NCBI GenBank assembly: GCA_913775095.1 | Contig: CAJYIW010000015.1 | Coordinates: 62,001-126,000, forward strand | Source: an uncultured Siphonobacter sp. | GTDB lineage: Bacteria > Bacteroidota > Bacteroidia > Cytophagales > Spirosomataceae | Reading direction: 5' to 3' | DNA length: 64,000 nucleotides | Part shown: positions 18,601-25,661 of the stretch, piece after piece | Numbering within the stretch: the stretch's first letter is position 1 | How the letters are laid out: every line of letters starts with the position of its first letter | Notes under the pieces: generated by a model | The model's input: the letters and a program-made list of their open reading frames with translations, nothing else | Databases searched by the model: none | What the model was told of the DNA's origin: nothing | Position numbers and translations under genes: made by a program

Positions 18601-19050
18601 TTTACCTATAAGGGGTTTGATCTTTCGGTATTGTTTCAGGGCGTGGGCCGGGTGACGGTCTTCCGCAATTATCAGGGTTACATTCCGTTTACGCAGGGAC
18701 AGTTTGGCAATGTGCTAACCGCCGCTCTGGATCGCTGGACGGTAGAAAATCCCAATCCGGAAGCTTCCTTTCCCCGACTGTACCCGGGTAGTAATGATAA
18801 CAACTACCGCAACAGTACGTTCTGGCAGATCAGTGGCAACTACCTCCGATTAAAAAATGCTCAAATTGGGTATACCATAGACAAACGGTGGGCCCAGAAA
18901 ATCAAGGCCGATAACATTCGCCTGTACATCAATGGCTTGAATCTGATGCTTTGGGACCGCATCAAGCACTACGATCCCGAGAGCGGCGATGGTGCGGGTA
19001 AATATCCGCCTTCAAGGGTCATCAACCTGGGCTTAAACCTTAACTTCTGA
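15652..19050 (+). CDS. SusC/RagA-type TonB-dependent receptor with STN domain
   Basis: This 1132-residue outer-membrane receptor begins with a signal region and an STN (secretin/TonB N-terminal) domain at about 45-115 (VNVSLKQAIQSIEKQASIHFVY), used for signalling to FecR. A carboxypeptidase-regulatory-like domain follows at about 145-225 (VIQGKVTSETGEGLPGVNVLVKG). The TonB-dependent plug contains the SusC signature (ALQEVVVVGYG, then LKDASATAVFGVRGANGVVLVNT), and a 22-strand barrel closes the protein. It pairs with the SusD homologue 12 bases downstream to bind and import an oligosaccharide. Position next to the GH43/permease genes suggests a hemicellulose-type glycan. Confidence 0.95.
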   Translation: MKETLLRPKLVRRIIRIGFMQLAFLLLVGVLKAEVSTAQTELDKKVSVHWVNVSLKQAIQSIEKQASIHFVYSPSLIAVDQKISLVSKAEKVGTVLNRMLTPLLIKYELVNGNIILSRVTATPGMVQPVEKFASLAEPELSRARDRVIQGKVTSETGEGLPGVNVLVKGTTIGASTNPEGNFQLSLPDQSAATLIFTSIGYQKQEIAIGNQTFLNVQLKSDEKALQEVVVVGYGEQKKVSFTGAESVITTRELKQSPTALLSNALGGRMAGLVTVQRSGEPGYDGANIWIRGMGTFGSNQAPLLLVDGVERDFNNIDPHEVESFTILKDASATAVFGVRGANGVVLVNTRKGTSGKPKVSLTLEKGFLSPTRLPKYVDGYTYATLYNEANANANLPLPYTQEVLDKIKDQSDPIRYPDVDWMKLMKHSAGQEHMNLNISGGNPTVRYFVSASYFHDKGFFIEDPRNEYSTNLNRQRFNLRTNVDINLSKELELSIGITGISENRTFPGTGTQDIFNLMNKATPVLYPMVYPDGRIPGTVASARENPYGKLTQTGYATEFRGTNQGTFGLKYNLNRLIKGLNVQGRFAFDSYSSNNIGRKKNFETWLASAQNDPTTGQPIYNLTAEGDKFLGYSISTTGESRSYLEASLNYNRSLGSHDIGAMVLYNQGGRQYTASTAIGSLPYRRMGLVGRATYGFKERYFTEVNFGYNGSENFPRGKRFGFFPAFSAGWVVSEEPFFKNNVSFISLFKLKGSYGIVGNDQINDQRFMYLTTLTTTDGYLFGTEFNNSIGGIKENTIGNPNITWETSRKSNIGMEVHALKDRITLLLDFFREHRTNILTQRGTVPDLLGIQSLPYANIGIVDNKGIDATLNYRASIGNVRMDLKGTYTFARNRIVYNDEPTRRYDYLRRTGQRIGQPFGLEAIGLFSSQEEINNSPKQAFTSTVAPGDVKYRDVNGDGVIDIYDEKPIGFSNVPEMVFGFGGNFTYKGFDLSVLFQGVGRVTVFRNYQGYIPFTQGQFGNVLTAALDRWTVENPNPEASFPRLYPGSNDNNYRNSTFWQISGNYLRLKNAQIGYTIDKRWAQKIKADNIRLYINGLNLMLWDRIKHYDPESGDGAGKYPPSRVINLGLNLNF

Positions 19051-19061
19051 GCTTATTACCT

Positions 19062-20813
19062 ATGAAAAAGACTACTATTCGATTCACCATGCTGCTGGGG
19101 CTGGCCTGTTTAAGCTCCTGCGAAAAATATCTGGATAAAGCCCCGGAAGAGCTCCTGTCTCTGGAAGTTACGTTTGCCAATCGTCAATACACGGAGAATT
19201 TTCTCTACCGTATTTATAATTACCTGCCCAATTATGACTTCTGGACGGATCAACCCTTCAATGGCATAGCTGATGATACGGACATTACCTGGAATCGGAG
19301 TAATTACCCCAGCTACGATATGAACCTGGGCAACTGGAATCCTACTTCGGCCATTGTGGGGAATATCTGGCGAAATCAGTATCAGGTGTTCCGGCAAATA
19401 GCCATTTTCCTGGCCAATGTAGATAAAGCTCCTATTTCCAACGAAAGCAAAACGCTGTACAAAGCTGAAGCCAAGTTTTTGAGAGCTTATTATTACATGA
19501 ACCTCGTTCAGTTGTACGGCCCCGTTCCTCTGATCACTTCGGAGGTATCCTTTGATGATCCCAGCTTTAACATTCCCCGGAACACGATGGATGAATGCCT
19601 GACCCAGATTGTCAAGGATCTGGATGAGTCGGCTCAGGACTTACCACTCAAACATGAAAACATCTGGGCGGGAAAGCCAACCAAGGGAACGGCCCTGGCC
19701 ATGAAAGCCCGGATTTTGCTGTGGGCCGCCAGTCCGCTGCTGAACGGAAATACGGACCTGGCCGGACTGGTTAGTAAGGATGGAAAAGCCCTGTTTTCTA
19801 CCAGCTTCGACAAAAATCGGTATAAGCTGGCGATGGATGCCAGCAAGGCCGTTCTTGATTTAAATATTTACAAACTCTATACCGTACTGGATAGTAAAGG
19901 AGCCATTGATCCCGTGGCTTCCTACAAAGGTGTATTTATTAGCCAATATGCCAACGATGAAGTCATCTGGGGCAGAAATCTGAATGGGGGTAGCTCGCTG
20001 GTGCTGGATCAGCACTGCATGCTTCGTAGCAAGGGCGGCTGGAACGGGGTTGCAGTCACTCAGAAGTCAGTAGACGCCTATGAAATGGCCAATGGAAAAC
20101 CCATTACCGACCCTGCTTCGGGGTATGTTGAAACGGGTTTCTCCAAAGAAGCTACGGCCTATGCCCCCAAAGGCACCTGGAATATGTACGTCGGCCGAGA
20201 GCCGCGGTTTTATGTCACGGTTAACTACTCAGGGGCCCCCTGGTGGGATAACAGCAAAGCGGAATTCTTCTACAAAGGCAAAGACGGCAAGGAAATTGGC
20301 AGGGACGATCATTCGCGAACGGGTTACCTCGTACGCAAGTTCATGGACCCGGTCAGTGATCCCATCGCGAACCGAAACCGGGCGAAAGTCTTTTCCTACA
20401 TTCGTCTGGCTGACGTGTATCTAATGTACGCCGAAGCTTCTAATGAACTCTTGGGCCCCACCTCAGAAGCCATAGACTACGTCAACCGGATTCGCCAGCG
20501 GGCGGGCCTCCCTGTTCTGCCGACGGGAATCTCCCAATCGGATTTCCGCGAACGAATCCGGCACGAGCGGGCTATCGAACTCGCCCACGAACAGCTCCGT
20601 TATTTTGATCTACGCCGCTGGAAACAGGGCAGTGAAATGAAAGGAGCTTTTGAGGGTATGTCGGTAGACCTGGGCTCTAATGCCAGCGACGAGAGTTTTT
20701 TCAAGCGTTCGATGTTTGAGACCCGGGTGTTTGAAAACAAACATTACTGGTGGCCCATTCCACAAAGCGAAATGGATAAGAACCAGGCGATGGTTCAAAA
20801 CCCAGGCTGGTAA
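19062..20813 (+). CDS. SusD/RagB-type surface glycan-binding lipoprotein
   Basis: This 583-residue protein has a lipoprotein signal (FTMLLGLACLSSC, lipid-modified Cys at about 20) and the SusD fold. N-terminal TPR-like helices include FLRAYYYMNLVQLYGPVPLI (about 138-157), and the C terminus has the typical RIRQRAGLP, IRHERAIELAHEQLRYFDLRRWK and PIPQSEMDKN motifs. It forms the lid over the SusC-like receptor and binds the glycan at the cell surface. The genes are 12 bases apart and must be co-transcribed. A long perfect hairpin follows the gene. Confidence 0.95.
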   Translation: MKKTTIRFTMLLGLACLSSCEKYLDKAPEELLSLEVTFANRQYTENFLYRIYNYLPNYDFWTDQPFNGIADDTDITWNRSNYPSYDMNLGNWNPTSAIVGNIWRNQYQVFRQIAIFLANVDKAPISNESKTLYKAEAKFLRAYYYMNLVQLYGPVPLITSEVSFDDPSFNIPRNTMDECLTQIVKDLDESAQDLPLKHENIWAGKPTKGTALAMKARILLWAASPLLNGNTDLAGLVSKDGKALFSTSFDKNRYKLAMDASKAVLDLNIYKLYTVLDSKGAIDPVASYKGVFISQYANDEVIWGRNLNGGSSLVLDQHCMLRSKGGWNGVAVTQKSVDAYEMANGKPITDPASGYVETGFSKEATAYAPKGTWNMYVGREPRFYVTVNYSGAPWWDNSKAEFFYKGKDGKEIGRDDHSRTGYLVRKFMDPVSDPIANRNRAKVFSYIRLADVYLMYAEASNELLGPTSEAIDYVNRIRQRAGLPVLPTGISQSDFRERIRHERAIELAHEQLRYFDLRRWKQGSEMKGAFEGMSVDLGSNASDESFFKRSMFETRVFENKHYWWPIPQSEMDKNQAMVQNPGW

Positions 20814-20879
20814 AGTCAATTGGCCTGTTAGGTCTTTTTAATTGGATTATAGTAACAGATCTTTTCTTAAGATTTCTAG

Positions 20880-20930
20880 TGGGATGTACTGATTAAAAGT
20901 TGCATGGAAACTTTTAATCAGTACATCCCA
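20880..20930. terminator. 22-bp perfect hairpin after the SusCD operon
   Basis: Bases 20880-20901 and 20909-20930 are perfect reverse complements with a seven-base loop. The stem is AT-rich and not followed by a T run on the plus strand, so it is unlike a standard terminator. It could stop transcription in either direction, or be the trace of a mobile hairpin element. Confidence 0.7.
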
Positions 20931-20996
20931 TTATGGCCCTCTTTTAAGCTTTCCGTTCTCTCAAATCCTCAAAACGAACTTTAAATTTATAACAAA

Positions 20997-21440
20997 ATGA
21001 ATCTGAAATGGATAGGATTACTGGTGATGGTATGGGGGACAATCTGGTTGGCTTCCTGTCGATCTACCTGTCCCGACCCCGTAGAAGTAAGTATCGATGC
21101 GTCAAAAGATACGATACTGGCGATCGGGGCCTGCAGAAATGGTACGGGTGTGGGTCAGGCGGCTTTAATAGTGAAAGGTTACCAGGATGATTCCTCGGGC
21201 TTCTCTATTCACACGGGTGGACCACTTAATCAATCTTTATTACAATTTTATAAAACTAAAGAAGTGCATTGTAAGCTTTCGTCCAATTCAGTTTGGTTAA
21301 AACAGGACTGGTTTGACTCCTACTATGATACTTTATTTATAGTCTATCGGCATAAGCTGGTCAAAAAAGGACAGCTAAATTTTACAATCTATTATTCAAC
21401 ATCTCAAAATCAGAAGTTAGTTTCGTCGCTTCACAAGTAG
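20997..21440 (+). CDS. Small lipoprotein of unknown function
   Basis: This 147-residue protein has a lipoprotein signal (IGLLVMVWGTIWLASC, Cys at 21) and is probably anchored in the outer or inner membrane. The mature part is strand-rich, with a CPDP start and a second Cys in GACRNGTG that could form a disulfide. It ends in beta-like segments (DTLFIVYRHKLVKKGQLNFTIYYS). I recognise no family. It is an orphan, bounded on both sides by strong hairpins (20880-20930 and 21454-21489), so it is expressed on its own. Confidence 0.6.
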   Translation: MNLKWIGLLVMVWGTIWLASCRSTCPDPVEVSIDASKDTILAIGACRNGTGVGQAALIVKGYQDDSSGFSIHTGGPLNQSLLQFYKTKEVHCKLSSNSVWLKQDWFDSYYDTLFIVYRHKLVKKGQLNFTIYYSTSQNQKLVSSLHK

Positions 21441-21453
21441 GTATAATTCTAGC

Positions 21454-21489
21454 CAAGTAAAGAGACGGTTGGGACCATCTCTTTACTTG
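21454..21489 (+). terminator. Terminator hairpin after the small lipoprotein gene
   Basis: A 12-bp perfect outer stem (21454-21465 with 21478-21489), one mismatch, and a further three-pair GGT/ACC stem close a four-base loop. It lies 13 bases after the stop codon and is symmetric enough to act on both strands. Confidence 0.7.
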
Positions 21490-21634
21490 AGTTATAAGGT
21501 TACGATCTGAACCCTATAAAAGGACTTTTTTAATTTATTCAAAGTACACGTATTGCCAACGCTACTAGTTATGAATCTCATTCATATAACCATTTAAGAG
21601 CTTCTTCTTTCATCAATCCAGACCTGCCAACTGG

Positions 21635-21895
21635 CTAGCTTGGGGCTGGATATACTTCAACTTTTGTTTCTTTAGTTCCTGGAACAGGAAGCACCTCATT
21701 TACCTTATACGGGCCGGGAGGCAGCTTTTTAATCCACTGATACGTATGCAGGGTATCTGATGTCCAGCCAATGGTTAACGTTTCTCCAACGGCTACGGGG
21801 TGGGTTATCTCTACTTCCATCATTCCTATCCCAGGCTGAGTGCCAGCCTGCTGAACGGTTTCTACGGAATCGTAAAATTCAACATAATATTTCAT
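21635..21895 (-). CDS. Hypothetical protein
   Basis: From ATG at 21895 this encodes 86 residues (MKYYVEFYDSVETV...). A longer frame would need a TTG start. The sequence is rich in beta-strand pattern (MMEVEITHPVAVGETLTIGW, then YQWIKKLPPGPYKVNEVLPV), with no signal peptide and no membrane segment. I recognise no family; it may be a small beta-barrel protein. It stands alone, with the nearest minus-strand gene more than 200 bases away. Confidence 0.45.
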   Translation of the reverse strand: MKYYVEFYDSVETVQQAGTQPGIGMMEVEITHPVAVGETLTIGWTSDTLHTYQWIKKLPPGPYKVNEVLPVPGTKETKVEVYPAPS

Positions 21896-22106
21896 AAGCA
21901 AATACGGGGAAATAAAATCGTTGAAATAATAAAAATTGACACTACTTTAATTCGTTTTAAAAAGCAGAAGCGTTGTAAAAGACTGGCTTTTTATGATGTG
22001 CTTTTTATGTTCCTTTTTCATAGGTTTATACCTAATCCATTTCACCTGATATAAAGAGGCCATACATTCCTTTTCAGGCACTTCATCCAGCATTACCTTT
22101 AAAGTT

Positions 22107-22514
22107 TCATAAGGCTTTTATTTTACTGAGTGTCAGTTTAAATAAGCCCGTTACCTCCGCATGAATTGTAGCGTAGTGCTTCTGTTTATACACCTTCTGC
22201 ATTTCCAGGCTGGTAAGCCGCAGCTCAGCCAGATCGGTAGCCATGGCAATCAAGTCGGCGAGTTCGTAACTAATCAATTTTTCATAGGCCGCCTGTACAC
22301 TCGCCAGCCCCAGGTCCATCAGTTCTTTTTGAAGGACTTGGATCTGATCGTTGTGCCTGGCCGAGTATCCCTTTTGAGATTGGTAATCCCGTTCTACTGA
22401 TTCGATTTGCTCCGAAATACGGTAGAGGGTTTTCTGGTAAGTATTTTGAGCGTTAGCCGGAAGGCCTATTACCCAGCCACTCAGCAAAAGCAGATACACA
22501 AGACTTTCTTTCAT
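22107..22514 (-). CDS. Secreted coiled-coil protein of unknown function
   Basis: From ATG at 22514 this encodes 135 residues; an alternative start at 22526 adds MKLA. A signal peptide (SLVYLLLLSGWVIGLPANAQ) is followed by a mostly helical mature protein with heptad-like runs (ISEQIESVERDYQSQ, LQKELMDLGLASVQAAYEKL, LAELRLTSLEMQKVY). It is probably periplasmic. It lies 59 bases downstream of the DUF5686 gene on the same strand and may be co-transcribed with it. No family is recognised. Confidence 0.55.
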   Translation of the reverse strand: MKESLVYLLLLSGWVIGLPANAQNTYQKTLYRISEQIESVERDYQSQKGYSARHNDQIQVLQKELMDLGLASVQAAYEKLISYELADLIAMATDLAELRLTSLEMQKVYKQKHYATIHAEVTGLFKLTLSKIKAL

Positions 22515-22585
22515 GGCTAATTTCAAAGGCTTTTTATGATCTGATCTGGTACAGAATGAACCCGTGTATATTAGTAATCAACGGC

Positions 22586-25138
22586 TTAAAATGAGACGTG
22601 TACGGCCGCCCGGATTCCAAAGGATCTAGCCCCCGCCGCATCCAGGTGAGTCAGGCGGTGAACCGCTACGATACGCAGAACCCGGAAAATATTGTCCACG
22701 CCATAACCGACTTCAACGTAGGGTACATCAGCCAGCGATTTAGGCAGGTAGAACTGGGACAAGGGTATTTCTCCGTTCGTGAAATACTTGGAAAGCAGGT
22801 TTTCATTTTCCGGGCGTAAATTCCCTACCAATACTTTCCCTACGGCAAACGTTCGTAAATTCCATCGATTTAGTAAGGGTATGCGGTTAGTAAACAATCC
22901 TTCAAACGAATGATGAAACGCAAGGGACACGTACCGATCACTGGCAAATTCAGCATACTTCATTAAGTTGAAGGCATTTTTAGCGTACAGAAATGTTTCA
23001 TTCCCCAAATGAACATTCAGCAGGTTGACCGGCAGTAGTGAAGGCGTGTACATGGCTTCAAGCGTATAATCCGTTTTACCCAGAATACCCAGGCGAAGCG
23101 TATGCGATACGTCCGCTTTAAAGATGTGATAATCACCCAGGTTCTTCTCTAAGGGGCTTAACTCCGCATCGGTAATATGTCCTAAGGTGTAATTCAACCC
23201 AATACTTGGCAGAGTGCTACCCTTTCGAATGCGAATCCGATTGGGATTTCGGGTGGGCAGCCGGTTGGGTACGTAGCGAAGAGCAATACTGGCTTCGGGA
23301 GCATCGTAAGGCCCTAAAATGGAGATACGATCATTGACAAATTCCACCGGGCGGAACTCAAAAATGGGATTAAAACGACGATGCCGCAGCGTAAGGGTAC
23401 TCGTAAAATCCTGGAAAAAATCCCGTTGCCAGAACAACTGAATGTCCCGCTGATAAAAAGCCCCATTAAGATTGCCAAACCGTGAAGCCAATCGTAACAA
23501 GGGATTGTCGCTAATATCTACCTGACGGATACCGATTTGGTCAATGTCAAAATCCGTCTTGAATCCTACCCGCGTCAACGGAGCCAGCGAGGGAATGAAC
23601 GTTACTTGCAATCCATGCTTTATCATCTGGTCACGCGTGCCATAGGCCAGGTATCCCTTGGCTAACCACTTTTTGCTAAATCCTGGACTCGTCCGCATAC
23701 CTACCCAAAACCGATTATGCTCAATGGCATTATAGGCATAACTGGAAAACAAAGACCCTAATTCAAGACTTCTGGAAAGAGGAATATAGCCTCCGTTCAT
23801 GCCAAAATCAACCAGGCGAGCCACGCGTTTGAAGGAAGGCACTTGGCTTACCGTATCGATTAAGCCTAAAGAAAGCTGCTCCTCCCGGGTCATTTTCTGC
23901 TGATGCTGCTGATGCCAGAAAGCCTGGTCTTCGGTATGGCTATCGGCCACTATCTCAACGGGGGTATTAAAAAATTCAAGGGGCCTGGGCTGATTAACGA
24001 CGACCTCATCCGTACTCACGGTAAGACCCACTTCTATACCCGTGGATTGATCGAAAAGTCCCGAGGCATCAATCGTTAGCCTGGTTTGCTGGGGTATCCA
24101 GACGTGTTCGTTTGAGGCGAGCGGTTCAAACTCCTGCTGGATGAGCAGGTGATCAATGAAGTTAATATTAGCCGTTTTTTCAATAGCCGCGTCGATTTGA
24201 ACCAGGGCGTAGGAAGTAGTATCAATCCACATCGATCCCCGAAATGCCAGGTCATGCTCATTTTTGGGATCAAAATCAATTTTGTAGCAGGCCTGTGCTC
24301 CTACCCGCACCGTATCGCTCAGGAAGTATGTGTAAAACCCGGCTCCGGTTTTAGCCAGAGGCGAACTAAATTCTTTCCGAAAAAGTCCTACCCAGTTCTG
24401 ATAGAAGTTGATGGTATTATAACCGGAGGCGGTTAACCGGGCAATAAAATCTTCGTCCGCCACGCCGAGACCTTTGGCGTATTTTTTCTGAATAATTTCT
24501 TTCATGCGAACCGGGTCTTTCCGGAAAAAAACGGTGGAAACCGACTCCGAAGCGTAAATGGGAATCTTCACTTCCGCCTTCGTGTGCCGCGTCGACTCCA
24601 GTTGAGCCATTTTATCATAGATATCGCGAATGACTTTTTTCTTTTTAAACGCTTCCGATAGGTTCCTGACCGAAAGATTGATTCTACTATACGCCTGCCA
24701 TTGATAGGCTTTTAATTGGGCAAAATCATTTTGTTTCCGATGTTCGTCCACCAGACGCATCACCCGATAGGCCGGATCCTGTCCGCGGCCCCGAACGACT
24801 ACCTCCCGAAGCTGTTGGGAGGTAGCCGATAGCGGAACGTGGATGGTTTGTTGAAGGTGATACGTCATGGGCACGCTTTTACTTTGATAGCCAACGGCCG
24901 TGACGAGAAGTGAATCCGATCGCTCCCTGGTCAGGAATCGAAAATTACCTTCAAAGTCGGCCTGCGTTCCCTGAGCTTTGCCTTTGAGCCCAAGGGTGGC
25001 AAATGGAATTCCTTCCCCCGTTTTGGCATCGGTGACCTTGCCCGTAAGCACATAAGTGTCCTGCGTTTGCCCCCATGTGGCTGGAATACCCAGGAAAAAT
25101 ACAGCAATCAGGAAAAGGAATTTAGTTTGGATGATCAT
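22586..25138 (-). CDS. DUF5686 / carboxypeptidase-regulatory-like outer-membrane protein
   Basis: This 850-residue protein has a signal peptide (FLFLIAVFFLGIPATWGQ), then a carboxypeptidase-regulatory-like domain (about 28-110, LTGKVTDAKTGEGIPFATLGLKGKAQGTQADFEGNF), and then a long DUF5686 region that ends in a predicted beta-barrel with a terminal aromatic (AVHVSF). Members of this family occur in most Bacteroidota outer membranes; their function is not settled. There is no TonB plug. The gene is upstream of the small coiled-coil protein and 57 bases after the DoxX gene, so a short minus-strand operon is plausible. Confidence 0.88.
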   Translation of the reverse strand: MIIQTKFLFLIAVFFLGIPATWGQTQDTYVLTGKVTDAKTGEGIPFATLGLKGKAQGTQADFEGNFRFLTRERSDSLLVTAVGYQSKSVPMTYHLQQTIHVPLSATSQQLREVVVRGRGQDPAYRVMRLVDEHRKQNDFAQLKAYQWQAYSRINLSVRNLSEAFKKKKVIRDIYDKMAQLESTRHTKAEVKIPIYASESVSTVFFRKDPVRMKEIIQKKYAKGLGVADEDFIARLTASGYNTINFYQNWVGLFRKEFSSPLAKTGAGFYTYFLSDTVRVGAQACYKIDFDPKNEHDLAFRGSMWIDTTSYALVQIDAAIEKTANINFIDHLLIQQEFEPLASNEHVWIPQQTRLTIDASGLFDQSTGIEVGLTVSTDEVVVNQPRPLEFFNTPVEIVADSHTEDQAFWHQQHQQKMTREEQLSLGLIDTVSQVPSFKRVARLVDFGMNGGYIPLSRSLELGSLFSSYAYNAIEHNRFWVGMRTSPGFSKKWLAKGYLAYGTRDQMIKHGLQVTFIPSLAPLTRVGFKTDFDIDQIGIRQVDISDNPLLRLASRFGNLNGAFYQRDIQLFWQRDFFQDFTSTLTLRHRRFNPIFEFRPVEFVNDRISILGPYDAPEASIALRYVPNRLPTRNPNRIRIRKGSTLPSIGLNYTLGHITDAELSPLEKNLGDYHIFKADVSHTLRLGILGKTDYTLEAMYTPSLLPVNLLNVHLGNETFLYAKNAFNLMKYAEFASDRYVSLAFHHSFEGLFTNRIPLLNRWNLRTFAVGKVLVGNLRPENENLLSKYFTNGEIPLSQFYLPKSLADVPYVEVGYGVDNIFRVLRIVAVHRLTHLDAAGARSFGIRAAVHVSF

Positions 25139-25195
25139 TCAATGAAGCATAAAGGGGTAGAATCAGGAAGACTACCTATGGGGATACACTCGATT

Positions 25196-25603
25196 TTAAT
25201 ACCGATAGATCAGGGCATCCAGGCTGTATTCGCCCGCCCCGAGCAGAAAACTGGTTCCATACCCAATGAGCAACAAAAAACCAACAGAGCCCTCGCCCGC
25301 TATGTCCCCCTGGTGAGCAATGAAGACAATTACCAGAGCGGTACCCATCAGGGGAATCAGCACCAGGCGGGTTAATAAACCCAGCATCAGAAAGAGGGAG
25401 CCCAGAAATTCGGCCCCGATGGCCAGAATCAGTGACCACATGCTGCCGATGCCAAACAGGTTAAGAAAGGACGTATGCTGTTCAGCGAAATGACTTAGTT
25501 TTTCGTAGCCATGGGGAAGCATGGCCAGCCCCAGGCCTAGGCGTAACCAAAGGCTGGCACTGTTAATGGTCCAGAGGGTAAACCCTGGCTTTAACATCTG
25601 CAT
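25196..25603 (-). CDS. DoxX family membrane protein
   Basis: This 135-residue protein has four predicted transmembrane helices. It carries the DoxX signature WLRLGLGLAMLPHGYEKL near residues 20-37 and the MLGLLTRLVLIPLMGTALVIVF segment in the third helix. DoxX proteins are quinone-linked inner-membrane subunits or accessory redox proteins; the role here is unknown. It lies between a TonB receptor and the DUF5686 gene on the same strand, with short gaps. Length and topology are normal for the family. Confidence 0.85.
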   Translation of the reverse strand: MQMLKPGFTLWTINSASLWLRLGLGLAMLPHGYEKLSHFAEQHTSFLNLFGIGSMWSLILAIGAEFLGSLFLMLGLLTRLVLIPLMGTALVIVFIAHQGDIAGEGSVGFLLLIGYGTSFLLGAGEYSLDALIYRY

Positions 25604-25661
25604 GGTAAGAATGAATTAGAATACACGAAACGTTGGGGAACATGACCCTGTGCCGGACTCT

